DNA of 64,000 bases from Ipomoea triloba (GCF_003576645.1 NC_044922.1:5280536-5344535); one strand, 5' to 3'; shown: positions 35,039 through 47,455, counted from the first letter of the stretch. Program-made: numbers and translations. Notes: generated by a model not told the origin, from the letters alone.

Positions 35039-36383
35039 AGCAGGTCTTCTAGTTTTGTCCTACCTGTGTAACCAAGCTCTTAGCCTCCTCTTAGGTTATT
35101 CTGTGATTCATTTTGTTGTCATGATGAGATGTTCTGATAATTTTATGGCCATGGGAGCGTAGAAATTTCATTTCAATTTCTTGTTCATTTTAATTAATTT
35201 GCGCAAATTAATTATAAGTCTTGACGTATACTATACGTCTGGACTTTGGAAATGTATAGATGCATCTATCTATTCATTGTATTCAATCCACTACCTACTT
35301 GCAATATTTCATTTTTTCTTTATATTTTTTATGAGTATACCCTAATTTTATGAGTCATTTTAAGTCTGTATTATAGACTAATTTCTATTTGCGCAGAACT
35401 AACTCAATTAAGTGATAAATTGCGTATTTAATTGAGAGGGATATTTTATCATCTATGTCATCATGCTTGAATAAATTTCATGTTAAATAATGACATTGAT
35501 AATAAAATATTACCTACCAAATAAAATTTAATTTGCCTACAATTTTCATTCAAATACTACTTAATAATAATACTATGATATAGCATGCTTAGTGAAGTGT
35601 GTATTATATATAGTCTTTAGGAAAGTTGTCTAATGCTATAATTGTGGGTGTATTATGTAATTTACAAAATTGTATTCTCTTTATGTATCTTTATAAAAAT
35701 ATAAAATATAATTTATAATATTACAAAAATATATATTTAATAAGTTATACAATTTATAAAAAATTTACAAATATATTCTAATCTCTTTTTATTTTGAAAA
35801 ATATAGTGTATATTTTTATTGTCGTTGTCACTTGGTGGCTTGGTGGTTACATCTATGGCCCCCTAGTGTTGGTTACAGGGTCAAAAAGTGGCTATCAAGG
35901 AGTCATCATTACAATAAAATTGTCATGTTCGATATGCTTCAATCTTTAGTGTTTTTTCGATCTTGGATTTTTTAATAACATACGAATCAACTTATTACGA
36001 AACTTCTTGTAAGGTGTTTTACATTTATTATATTAATTAAAAGTATAAAATTATGAACATTTTTCTTATTTTTATTTTATTTTATTTTTATATGTAATCG
36101 ATGAACATTTTATAAGCATTGAAAATTGAAAATTAAATTGTTTGAACTCCAAACATTAAGAATTAAAAATTAAGCAATTAGAGCAATTCTTTTTTCTTAA
36201 TCTTTGTACTCTTTTCTTTAGGAATATTTGGTTGGTTGGGTCAATATACATATATTTCTCTATTAAAATCACCCCTAATAATTATTTATGTCATGTTATT
36301 ATTATATTTATTTCTTTTTGTATTCAATTATTACGTAGAATATATCTCTCGAAAATGTTTCTGTTTAAATTTTATAGATAATA
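35039..36383. other. AT-rich spacer, no gene seen
   Basis: 3' flank of the proline-rich gene, then AT-rich sequence. Nothing recognised. Confidence 0.5.
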
Positions 36384-36979
36384 GGAAAAAAAGTCAAATA
36401 GATTCCTAAACTTTATACCAAAAATCAATTAGACACTTGAACTTTAAAAAGTGTAATTAAACCCTCAAACGTGTTATTTTTGTGCAAATAAATCCATCAA
36501 CTAATAGCAAACTTGTTATAAGCAGCCATTCTCATTCTGATGAAATTTCGGTGACAACAATTTCAAGTTGCTTTTCTGGGGGAATAATCACAATCTGTCT
36601 GGAGAAGGTGACCTTTTATGGTCGCTTTCTCCCAGGAAAAAGTGATCAGATTGGTTGCCTTCTCTACGGAGAAGGCAACCTTTTCTAGTCTCCTTCTCTC
36701 ATGAGAAGGCAACCATATTGGTCACCTTCTCTCTTGAGAAGGCAACTAGAAAAGGTCGCCTTCTCCCAAGAAATGGTGACAAGATTTGTCAGCTTCCGGT
36801 CAACAACAAAAAAATGACGGTCAACGGCGTAATTTTATTGATAATCTATTAGTTATCAGTAAATTTGACTTATTTGATTAAAAAAAAACATGTTTGAAGA
36901 TTTAATTGCACTTTTTAAAGTTTAAGTGTCTAATTGACGTTTGATATAAATCTTAATGACCTATTTGAACATTTTCCCC
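36384..36979. mobile_element. Foldback MITE with internal palindrome array (copy B)
   Basis: The outer arms GGAAAAAAAGTCAAATAG and CTATTTGAACATTTTCCCC are inverted relatives, followed by matching CAATTAGACACTTGAACTTT-type blocks on both sides. The centre (36601-36797) is an array of about six 29-32-nt imperfect palindromes of the form GAGAAGGCAACC...GGTTGCCTTCTC. The architecture equals copies A (512) and C (14930), but the palindrome sequences differ. Confidence 0.75.
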
Positions 36980-37973
36980 ATATAATATTGTTGTATGAAG
37001 TGAATAATCTTGTTTGGCACAAATTATAATGCAAATAGATTTGATGATAGTGTTGTGGGAAGTAAATTTCTCCTAAGAAATTAAGAATCGTTTATGCTAT
37101 TAATAGTCTTGTCAAGGCTTTTACCTCTTTTGTTTTGCAGTCTAAATTGCTCTTTTTAATTTTTTTTCTTTAATTTTTTTTATTTTAGGGTAGAAAAAAG
37201 ATTTATAATCAATAGGAAAAAAAAGTTATTTGTACATACTCTCCCATATCATGATGTGAACGGACAAACTTGGAGTGATTAGACTCTATAAACTTTTATA
37301 ATTTGCAATGTAAAAATAGTGAAATTTGATTGCATTAAAATTTGACTCTCTTTTACAAGTTTCTCTCATGAAGTTCAGCAATTGAAGTGATTAGACTATA
37401 ATTTTTTATAATTTATGTAATAATCCTTAGTTTTACTTGAATAAACTAATCCTCCTTATTTCCATTTTTTTAAAATATAATTTTGCACAATCTAGATAGA
37501 ATAAAAATAATAAAAATAAAAAAGAAGTTTTTTTCTGCAATGGGATTTATGATATGTTTTGTTTGGATGAAAGTGGGAATGAGGCTCGAGAATAAGATAA
37601 AATAAAATAAAAAATAAAAAATTAATGGAAGTTGAGTAGCCCATGATAGAGACGATATATATGACATATCATGCTAGCTAGTGGTCCATTATTCTTTTAA
37701 TGTTGTAAAAAGTAGTTTTAGACCTTTCTTTTTATAAAATTAAACTTAGGTTGTGCTGTCCCAAAAAAAGTGTGTATATTTTTTCCTTTTAATACAAGAA
37801 AAGGGCACTCAACAACTTTTGTAAATAAAATTATTTGCTAATACAAATAGTATTAACTTTTAGATGTGTTTTTTAAATGCTTTGGGTGACTTGCACTATA
37901 TCTATACTTTATAGATAGTACCTGGCTAATAGACATAATTCACCCACTTTAAAGAGTTTGTCCTTAGAGCATC
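36980..37973. other. AT-rich spacer, no gene seen
   Basis: Nothing recognised. Confidence 0.5.
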
Positions 37974-38320
37974 CATATATATTGGGGTTTTAACAATTTT
38001 TTTAGGATGTCATGTAGGAGAGAGATGATGGAGAGAGAATAAGGAAAAAGGAAAAAAAAAAACAAACAAACAAACAAAAAAGGATTATAACGTCAAAATA
38101 AAAATAAAAATTTGCAGGCTGACGCGTCTGGCGCACGTGGAGACAACCATATAGCTTTGCTTTCAATTCTCAAAATACGGACCCCACAAAAATTTATCTC
38201 TTACAAGAGTAAAATACTAAAATCCCCCCCAAAAAAACCCATCCCCCATCAAAAAAAACCAAGCCCTTTTTTTGTACTGTTCCAAAAATCAACAAAAATT
38301 TATTGGTGTAGTTGCTCTTA
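37974..38320. mobile_element. Short MITE with TTAGAGCATCC termini
   Basis: TTAGAGCATCCATATATATT at the left and GGTGTAGTTGCTCTTA at the right are imperfect inverted repeats, with TTA/TA at both edges. About 347 bp, non-coding. TAGAGCATCC-type ends are common in plant Tourist- or Stowaway-like MITEs; the class is uncertain. Confidence 0.5.
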
Positions 38321-38399
38321 GTGAATATGTAAAGAGGTCATTGGCAAGACCTATTTATTTGAAATCAATATGTATTAGATGAGATTATGCAAATAGTTA

Positions 38400-38578
38400 T
38401 CCCTTTCCCATGTTAGATTATCTAAATTTAGCAAATAGTCACCGATTCCCGTTTTAGATTATCTAAATTTGGCAAATAGTCATCGATTTTATCATTCACA
38501 TTGTTATCACCCCTTTCCCATTTTAGATGATCTAAATTTGGAAAATAATCATCGATTATCATTCACATTATTGTCACC
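38400..38578. repeat. Degenerate tandem repeat, three units
   Basis: Units contain TTAGATTATCTAAATTT, (G/A)GCAAATAGTCATCGATT and, in the last two, ATCATTCACATTRTT. TAGATTATCTA is itself palindromic. Confidence 0.65.
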
Positions 38579-39055
38579 ATCTATATAGTTGAGTTTTATC
38601 AATCGGCTCACTACTTCCCACAATAAAGAAATATTACGTTCAAGTCTCCTCTTCGCGTGGGGATGAAAATGTATTACTTTTTATCAAATAACAGCTCGAG
38701 AGTGTGCCCATAGCTGACCGACTCAAACCAATAAAATCAATAAGCCACTCCCACTAAGAGTCAAACTTAGAACTTTATACTCCTAGTTACCAAGCCAATA
38801 GCCCACCAACTTAACTGAGGTTGTCCTGGAAACAGACTAGGAGAACACTCTTGAAATTGCAAAAAAATGCTGATAACATTTTTTTTTCTATGAAACTATA
38901 TATGTAATTACATGATCCATATCTGCTGGAAGTGCCAATCCATCAAAGCAACATCATAAAATATACAGCTATTTTGTGCTGACAAGAAAAGGGAGAGGCA
39001 TACATATATATATAGGATCTGTCTGACATGAGAACAGCGTGGAAACTCGCGCATT
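38579..39055. other. 3' flank of the WVD2-like gene, no gene seen
   Basis: AT-rich spacer and the presumed 3' UTR of the minus-strand gene that ends at 39056. Confidence 0.5.
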
Positions 39056-42000
39056 TCATGAAGAAACACCAACTGCAACGCGGGTTATTTGCGAGCTACA
39101 GCCCGAGTGGACGCCCCCCCGCACATTGTTTCTCAGATCAGTTCTGCCATTTCTCCCAGCATTGGCTTTTGGCTTTACCTCAACCTTGTGGCCTTTGTTC
39201 ACCTCGTTTACTCCCAATCCTCTTCGTTTCAGCGAACTCGTGAGCTGTTTCTTTTCTTGGTTGCTCTTCCTCGTTCCTCGGCTATCTGCTCGGGTGTGAG
39301 CAGGGCGAGTATTACTGGTCGTTGGAAGTGCAGACGTGACACTGCTATCTGAGGACACCGTAGGCCTAAACTTGGTCGTCGTAGAGGTTTGCATTGAATT
39401 GGCTTTCGCCAGTCCGCTTGTCCATGAACAAGACGGGGCACTTTCTGCAGCTACCGTCCTTGGAGATGAACGCGGGTAGTGCTGTGGCTTCCTCGGTGTG
39501 GATTTACTTGCAGGTGTCTGAAATGTCATATCAGCCACCAAGATCAATCATTTAGTCTTGTAAACATGATAAGGAAATGTAGCATATACACACTTTTGTT
39601 TGGCACTTTGGCATAAACCGAAAATATAGATATTTGTAGAAAAGAGGAAAACAAAAAGCCAACAAGTATTTATAAGCATTTTTTTTGGCAGCCGATAGCC
39701 AGAAGACTAATCCTCCGTCCCAACTGTCAGCACACTAAGTGGTAGGGGACTGGCCAAATGGTTTGCTCCGTTCACATGGGTGGGGATCGACTTAAATTTA
39801 TCAAAAAAATACCTTAAATTTATCTGACAGTGGCCTAGCTTCATGGTAAAAGGAAGGCAGGGGACTTGCTTTAAAATTGAGGTTTCTTCTCAATTGCCTT
39901 GTCTCTACTTCTGTCTTCTTCTGTATTAATGAAAATTAGACATATTTTACTAATCTCAACATAGACATTAAACTACGAAGCACGACTTGTACTGTTAAGC
40001 AATTTGAAAAAAACTTCGTGGGCTCATCTGATTATGTGAAATGCTTTTTTCCACGTGGTTAAACCAAAATTGTATATCTCGCATACCTGTCTTCTGGATT
40101 GAATTTGTAGAATCTCAGCCTCCTTAGCATTCATTTTCTCCTCGAGCTTCATTGCGAACTGAAGAAATATTAAGAATCTTTTAGATTATTGAAGAACATT
40201 TAAGAAAAATTTCAACTTGTGTACAACGGTGACTTGCCTCTTTTCTCCTCTCTGCACGTTCTTCACTTTTGAAATTGAATCCAGAACCGCTTTGTTTCAT
40301 GCCGGGCTTAGTTGAACTTAAAGCTTGCTTATGCCTGAATACCAGAAGACATATATATTATTAGACGAGTAAATTAATGAATGTGCATTCAGAAAGTTCA
40401 CGTTTTTTGCTTGTAGACCTGTTTGCATTTTGATGCACACTAGGGGCAACCTTCTCTCTTGTTCTTGATTCGTTTCTAATGTTAGGAAAAGAAAAAAATT
40501 TATTCATCAGAAACAAACCATCGGAGGCTGTAAATTCAGAGAACTTTATATATATAAATATACCTTTTCAAATCATTGAGAACTTTATCTCTAGAACCAT
40601 ACGGGGCCTGTTCAAAGTATAAAATCCAGTTACAACATCGAGGAATGAGAAATAAAGGAAAGAAACGAAGAGAATAAATATGCAAGGAAAACCTTGTGTT
40701 TTGGTATTCTGGACGTTGAGTGAGAAGTGGAAGTAGCTGCAGAGTCCACTGTGGAAACCTCGTGTTTTAACGTTCTCGACATTGAATGAGAAGTGGAAGC
40801 AGTAATAGATTCCAAAGAGAGCTTTTCTCTTTTGGGTCTTTCACTTTCCCTTCTAGTAGGTTTTCTGAAATTGTCTTTAGAATTGGAACCTGCTCTCGAG
40901 ATAACCGAATTTGCCTTTGCACCATTAACTTGGTACACTGATCCGGGTTTCAAATGTTTGGTTTCTGATGCAGACCTAATCTACAATTTAGACATCAGAA
41001 AACACGTCAAACACACTATTTAACTGACCAAGAGGATTGCAAAATACAATAACAGCGCTTAAGTAATGGATAACGTTTTTTTATGCAAGCAAGGTATGAA
41101 AAAGAGAACGTGCACCTTAGGAGAAGGACTCGGTTGAGGCACTGAACTAAGGTTCCCGTCTGTATCAACTGTATGAAGATCAGAGGTCTCGGGAATATTT
41201 GGTGTCACATCTGTACTGCGACCTTCACCAAGAGGTGCCTCGTTCACGTGAGTTCCACATTCACGAGCAACCGTTCCAATAACCGGACAACAAGTTGCTT
41301 CTTTGTCGAAATATTCTGAAATGACAATCACAGTATTTGCAATACCAGAAGCAGGTTCAGAAAACCAAATCCCACCATCTTCACCTTCACGGCCCGACAG
41401 CTCATGCTCCCCGCCAATTGATGATCCATAAGGACCGTTGCTAAAGTCCACAGAATAACCACCCCCGTTGAAATGCTCGAAGTCCCCATCATAGCCCGTG
41501 CTTTCACCAAAGGATGCAGACTGACTACCCTCGTTAACAATCTCAAAGTCCCCCTCGTACCCTGTATTCTGCGAGCCATTATTTTCACTAGCCTGGCACT
41601 CAGATGAACTCCGGCTTAGAAGAGCCCTCTTTCTAAAATGAGCCTCAAGTATCGCCTTCTTCTCAGTTACTGAACCCGGTTTAGAATATTTCTCAACCTC
41701 TTCAAGATATCTGTTGCGAGGAAACGATGACCTCCGCTCCCAACTCAGACCTTCGTTCTCAAACCGCCCGAATGAAACAGAGCCAGAGTTTAGAGCATCC
41801 AACTGTCATTATAAGCACGCACATATAAAAAAGAGATACAAGCCTATCCAACTGACCATGATAATGAAAACACACATTAACATAGATTTAGCTGGTTTAA
41901 ACGAGAGATAATAAAACTGCCACAGTAGAAACACAAAAAACATATAGTTCCAGCATGCCTGACTTAACATTATTTGGCTAATGCAGTTGCTCATTTCCAT

Positions 42001-42722
42001 TTGGCAATCATTCCAAAATTATTTAATTTGAAAGAAGCACTTTTACACATGTTTATGTAAATTAAACCATATTTTTTTAACATAAGACAATGTCTGCTTT
42101 CAAAAAACAATGTTGAGAGTTCAGACTTCAAAATTATTTCAAGAACACAACTTAATTTGCATATCAATGCCTACCAAGTTTACTGCAACCTCAATGTGAC
42201 AAAAAAGGCTGCAACCATCCTTTGAAATCAGAACCTCATATACTTATTGATCAAGATGAGTCTGTCCACCTAATGGGTCGTTGAGTCACCGTGATTTACT
42301 CCCCCCCTATTCTGTTGGGCCGGGGTCTGAGGGTCTGGGGCAAGGGAATTTCGCCTTTTGTGGGCAAGAGATCATTGGGGAAATCAATTAAAATAGTTTG
42401 GAATTATGTTTCATTAAATCCACCATGAAATTTATAGAGATAGAAAACCATACCTCTCAACAAATAAATTACAATTATCAAATATCAAAACCAAATAAAG
42501 AACCAATCTGTGGTTGCCACTCAAAAGAAGAAGAAAACAATAGCTACTACTGAGCCAAGACTTGATAATGAAGAACAGATGCCAACATCACCAAAAATAA
42601 GAGAGCCCAGAAAACAATAAAATGCAGATCAATCCATTTGAGAAAAAGACAGTGAGATCCATAGAACACAGGTTTACCTTGAAATTAAGCCTAAAGGGTT
42701 CTTCATCAATATCACCCGCCAT
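39056..42722 (-). CDS. WVD2-like / TPX2-domain microtubule-associated protein (WDL7-like)
   Basis: Eight exons: 42722-42678, 41802-41116, 40980-40693, 40607-40564, 40475-40419, 40334-40238, 40158-40087, 39517-39056; 1752 nt, 583 residues, all phases consistent. The start MAGDIDEEPFRLNFK and the block SGSVSFGRFENEGLSWERR with YLEEVEKYSKPGSV (about residues 21-60) are typical of WVD2-like 7 proteins. The TPX2 motif is at about 393-430: FNFKSEERAERRKEF, then KLEEK (410-414) and a charged AKEAEILQIQSRR helix, split by the sixth intron. The rest is Ser/Lys/Arg-rich and probably disordered. Family role: binding and bundling of cortical microtubules in anisotropic cell growth. That sixth intron uses a GC donor (GAG|GCAAGT); all others are GT-AG. 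The C-terminal exon is basic and proline/serine-rich. Confidence 0.9.
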
Positions 42723-43492
42723 TTATAACTGATCCCTTCAACAAAAACCCTTCTCTCTGCAATTCCCAAACCAACATAAGACAAAAGAATCAGCCCATCA
42801 GCAAACAAACATCAAATTATAAGCTCAAGAAGAACAAAAACAAAAACCCATTGCAGAAAATCACTAAACCCATTCTTAGTATCCCTTACATAAACTCAAC
42901 CCAAGAGGCATAAAGAGAAATGCATAGCTATAGAGAGAGAAAATTACAATTTCGAAGATATAGGATTACAGAGGTATGGGTTTATTATGCCTTGGAAAAA
43001 AAGAGAGAATAACTTCTTTGCTTTGAAGATGAGAATTATTTCAAGGAAAGATGAATACGAAACTGACCATAGTGACCAAGAGGACTCAAAGACAGAGTGG
43101 CAGTGAAGGGACTGAAAATGAACCAAAGATTTAATTCATCAATAACACCTAACTATTTCTTTCCATTATTCTTATTATTGAAAGTAAATAAGTAATCATA
43201 TTCTATTTCCTAAATCAGACCAAAAACCTTAATCATTGATTTCAATCTCACTAACAACAATTGTAGTTTGGTTTATAGTATCATTTTAACATTATAAAAT
43301 TTTAATAATTATTGTTTAAAAAAATAACAGTTATTGAGTTATAAAGAAATAGTCGACTTAATCCTTAAGTCAATGGTGTAACCATTTTCAATCGTTGTGT
43401 TTGTTTTAAAGTGACACTTTTAACCTCAATTGTTAGCTAAAATTGTTAACTTTCTATAATCACATTTCAAAGATTTAACATATTGTCCTAAT
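42723..43492. other. 5' flank of the WVD2-like gene
   Basis: Minus-strand upstream region with a purine/pyrimidine-rich leader (TCTCTCTCTATAGC on the minus strand near 42930). A 5' UTR intron is possible but cannot be fixed. No gene further upstream. Confidence 0.4.
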
Positions 43493-43653
43493 GTCAAAGA
43501 TTTTGTGATCTAGTGGCACCTGGTTGTACAACCACATGAGAGGGAGTGGGTTCAAGCCTTAGTGGATCTAATATTGGATCTTTGTAATTCATTTGGTTGA
43601 GAAAGTAGTTATAACAAATATTACACTGTAACAGAATCAATAGTACTGAAAAA
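43493..43653 (+). mobile_element. SINE, full length with 15-bp target duplication
   Basis: Same family as 6138: ATTTTGTGATCTAGTGGCAC head, GGGTTCAAGCCTTAGTGG B-box region, CATTTGGTTGAGAAAGTAG and TAACAGAATCAATAGTACTG tail, then a short A-run. ACATATTGTCCTAAT at 43478-43492 recurs with one mismatch at 43654-43668. Confidence 0.9.
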
Positions 43654-43668
43654 ACATATTGTCTTAAT

Positions 43669-44080
43669 TTTACTAACGTAAAGATTAAAATTGTCATTTT
43701 TTATATAAAAGATTATAACATAATTGAACTAAAAAATTGTTTTTAAAAAATATTTAGGGTTTAGAAGAGTGGGAAAAGGAGGGGAAATTTGATCCAATGC
43801 TTAAAGGTGTAATCAATCATCATGTGCATTGTTCTCTCTTTTTGTCCGCACATTTCCATGTGGCCCACTTTCTTTCGCCAAATATCAGGTGGGGTGAGTG
43901 CATGGCTAATGGCATTTCACGTGTAAGAATTTTGCAGCTTGTTATTACGTAGCCTTCCTATATTATTCATTTTTTTGGTATGGAAAAGACTTATTAACTA
44001 CCTCCCATGATAATATAAATAATTTGTTGACCAAAAACCTCTACGATTAGCACTCCATATTAATCATTTCTTTTAACAGG
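43669..44080. other. Spacer, no gene seen
   Basis: Nothing recognised. Confidence 0.5.
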
Positions 44081-44160
44081 TCACACTGAGTGAGACCATC
44101 TTACAATTTTTTATTTGTTAAGACAGATTCGGATCAAAATAAAATTTTATTTATAATACT
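44081..44160. repeat. Left part of a GTGAGACC-type foldback MITE, split by hAT insertion
   Basis: GGTCACACTGAGTGAGACCA resembles the left terminus of the element at 30422. Its continuation beyond the hAT insertion probably includes about 47150-47370, where TGTAAAAGTATTACATTTTC and CTTATAAGTAATGTTGACAA match the interior of the 30.4-kb copy. The right terminus is not preserved. Confidence 0.5.
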
Positions 44161-46360
44161 TAGGCCTGTGCATCGGACGGGTTCGGGCGGATCGGATTTT
44201 TCATCCGCCAACTCGTTCGGATTTCGGTTTCATTTTGCTATACTCTATCTGCGAATTTTTAGCTATATAACCGTCGGATATTTTTAATTTCGGGTTCGGG
44301 CGGATATTGTCGGATTTCGGGTTAAATTATGTTTGGGAAAATAATTTTAAAAAATAATGCAAAACTGTAAACTAAAATCACTAAATTAGTAAAATTTGAA
44401 GCAAAATACAACTTCGAAAACTAATTATGTTACAAAACTCAAAAAATATAAACTAAGATTCTAAAATCACTAAATTATCAAAAAACTAAATTAGCTAATT
44501 AATTATGTTACAAACATTTACCCAACTACTAAATTAGCTAATTAACTGTTAAGAAATATAAAATGGTGAAATAACACCATTTTCCTCATCTTCAATAATC
44601 ATTCAAATATTCCCCATCTTTATGTTAAGAAATGCAAAGTGGTGAAATAGCGCAAGTTTAATATATGTTATACTAAGTAATCATTCAAATATTATTTTTA
44701 AAAAATAATAATCATTCAAATGGCTTTCAGCTTCTTGTTAAGAAAATAAGAAATGCACAATAGTGAAATAACACCATTTTCCTCATCTTCAATAATCATT
44801 CAAACATTCTTCATCTTCCNATATTATATGTTACCGTCGCTAGCATATTTTCATATAAAGCTCAAACAGAGTGATAGTAGTCACAGTACCATATTTTTCA
44901 TCATTTTTGTGCTCAAGCAATCATATAAAGTTTAGAAGCATTCATATAAAGCACAGAGTGACAGTAACAATTTAACATTTAGCTTCCACCATTTTTTGTG
45001 CTCAAGCATTCGCATAAAGCTCAGATAGAGTACGTCATACACTCACTGACTCACAGCCGACAGTATACCAAATACCAGAATAGATAGGGCAAGAAAATTC
45101 TTCCACAATACATAAGGCCAGAAAATGTCCTGAATCACACAAGCATACATATAAAAGACTCACAATTAATATACTCAGAATAACAACTAACAAGTTTAAT
45201 CAACACTTACGATAGTCACCAGTTCCAGCTTAGCAAGTACAGATTGTAGCTTCCTAGACATCCGCAATTGCAGTGAAACACAACACTATAAGGTCTACAT
45301 TATGAACAAAAACTATTAAATGAAAACAATTATAAAATAATTCATTTTTGAGATGTTTGTGTAAAGACTAACGAGCAGAGGAATTAAATAAATGAACAAA
45401 AACTATTACACTAAGTCACTAATACTCAATGTCAGGAATAAACTAAAATGTGTTTGTGAAAATTACCTTTGAAATTTGGATTTACTGAACCAGTAGGCTA
45501 CAATGGAGGGTGGGCGCAGAGTTATCTAATACCTAGCCAAAAAATAGAATGAACACGTCAAAAATAATAGAGGGTTGCGGTCCAGATTCAGTGATGCTCT
45601 CTATCTATATGATGGGCATCATTTTTGTGCTTAAGCATTCGTATAAAACAAAGACAGAGTGATAGTATCACAAAATCTACCATTTTTTGTGCTTAATCAT
45701 TTTTGTGACAGTAACAATGTAACATACTTCTACCATTTTTTGTGCTCAAGCATTCGCATGAAGCTCAGACAGACTCACAGACTCACAACAGGCAGTATAT
45801 CAATTATCAAATACCAACTTCCATCAACTTTAAGCACAAAAAACCAGAATACATATTTAGAAACATACTATCACATAGCTTCCACCATATATTCACATAA
45901 AGCTCAAACATAGTCAGAGACTCAAAGTGACAGACTCGCTGACTCATAGAGTCACAGGACTCATAGACTCACAACTCACAATACACTATATCAAATACCA
46001 ACTTCCATCAACTTTAAGCACAAAAAATCAGAATACATATTTAGCAACATACTATCACAAATTGAATGAATACACTTTCACAGTTTGACATAGCTTCCAC
46101 TATATATTCGCACAAAGTCCAGACAGAGTAAGAGTGAGAGACTCATAGAATCGCATGACAGTATATCAAATACCACAAATCACTGACTCAAAATCAGAAT
46201 ACATATTTAGGAACATATTATCACAAATCGAATGAATAAATCGAAAAGATCTAATAAAAGTAGGGTTTGAAGGTTACTTTGTTTCTCACAAATATTCCTG
46301 GGAGAACAAGGGCTTCAAGCCTTCAACAATCAACACTCACGAATCACGATAGTCACCAGT

Positions 46361-46525
46361 CGTCGACCAAGCTAGGGCTTCCACCGTCCACCGCCTCAGA
46401 CCCTCACCAGTTCACCACCGTCGATTCGTAACCAAGCTAGAGCTTCCATCGTCAACCACCTCACACCCTCACCAGTTCACCACTGTCGAGTCGTCGACCA
46501 AGCTAGGGCTTCCACCGTCCACCGG
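46361..46525. repeat. 65-bp tandem repeat, two and a half units, inside hAT element
   Basis: Units read CGACCAAGCTAGGGCTTCCA, CCGTCCACCGCCTCAGACCC and TCACCAGTTCACCACCGTCG with small changes. Confidence 0.8.
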
Positions 46526-46810
46526 TAAGTCTGGTCTCGTTGAGAGTTGAGACTGAAAGTTTGAGAGAGGAGCCGATGACTCATGAGAAACTAGTGAAGA
46601 CAGGACTACAGGAGAGTGAGGAGTGAGGCAAAGGAAGTAGGGAAGAGAATCAAGAGAGAATGGAGAAGAATTTGAAGAGAGAACTCAGAGAAGTCGATAG
46701 GAGAGAAGAGAGAATCAGAGAAATGGCGAGAACGAGTGAGTGGAGTGACTGCGCTGGTACATATGTGTATATATATAACATTACTAAACGACGTCGTATG
46801 GAATGCCTAA

Positions 46811-46873
46811 AAACCCTAACCCTAATGTATTTCGGATATTCGGGCGGGTCGGGTGACCAAAACCCTAACCCTA
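46811..46873. repeat. Interstitial telomere-like repeats
   Basis: AAACCCTAACCCTAA at 46811-46825 and AAAACCCTAACCCTA at 46859-46873 match the plant telomere unit CCCTAAA only imperfectly (a six-base CCCTAA register). They sit near the right end of the hAT element. Confidence 0.7.
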
Positions 46874-47370
46874 CCCGAAAAATAAATATGCTGACTTATA
46901 CGCGGACCGGGTCGGGGGCTTCAATTCGGATCGCGGGCGGGCCAGTTTTCTCCTTTCCGGGTGGCGGGTCGGGCGGTTAAATCGGATCCTGCACACCCCT
47001 AATAATACTAATGGGTCGATTATTTTGATGGGTTCCAAGCAACACGTGGACCGAGTGGCGTGAAGATCCGAACCTATGACTTTCGGCATGACTCTGATAG
47101 CAAATTGAAGCATATGCTCCATCTCAACTAAAAACCTAAGTTGATAGTTAGATTGCACATTTATGTTTATATTATATTTATTATGCTCAACAGGAAAATT
47201 GTAATATTTTTTAGAATAAATGTAATACTTTTACATTAATGTAAAAGTATTACATTTTCCCTTATAAGTAATGTTGACAAATGTTTATTACTTATAAGGA
47301 AAAATGTAATACTTTTGAAAAAAAATGTAAAAGTACTACATTTTTCTTCAAAAATACTACATTTTCTCCA

Positions 47371-47455
47371 CCGAGGCTCGTACCCACAACCTCTCATATG
47401 GGAAATGGGAGAGTAACTTGGTACCACTAGACCACAAAGCTTTCGACAATATATA
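47371..47455 (-). repeat. SINE head, minus strand
   Basis: The minus strand reads GCTTTGTGGTCTAGTGGTAC, CCCATATGAGAGGTTGTGGG and TACGAGCCTCGGTGG, as in the other SINE heads; the tail is missing. Confidence 0.6.

Larger units (their letters stand above)
44161..47001. mobile_element. Non-autonomous hAT element, 2.84 kb, perfect 8-bp target duplication
   Basis: The ends TAGGCCTGTGCA and TGCACACCCCTA form a hAT-type terminal inverted repeat. ATAATACT occurs directly on both sides (44153-44160, 47002-47009), a perfect 8-bp target duplication. Both sub-terminal regions are rich in CGGGCGGATCGG/GGGTCGGGCGG motifs. The interior has no transposase. It consists of repeated phrases such as TTTTTGTGCTCAAGCATTCG and ACAGACTCACTGACTCA-like strings, a two-and-a-half-copy 65-bp tandem repeat and telomere-like AAACCCTAACCCTA blocks. 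Movement would need a transposase from elsewhere. It interrupts an older MITE. Confidence 0.85.

Noticed and set aside
39028..39441. Plus- and other-frame ORFs over the last WVD2-like exon
   Set aside because: Shadows; the minus-strand frame splices in phase with seven upstream exons.
46660..47158. ORFs at the right end of the hAT element
   Set aside because: They run through GC-rich sub-terminal repeats and telomere-like units; no transposase motif such as a hATC dimerisation region.
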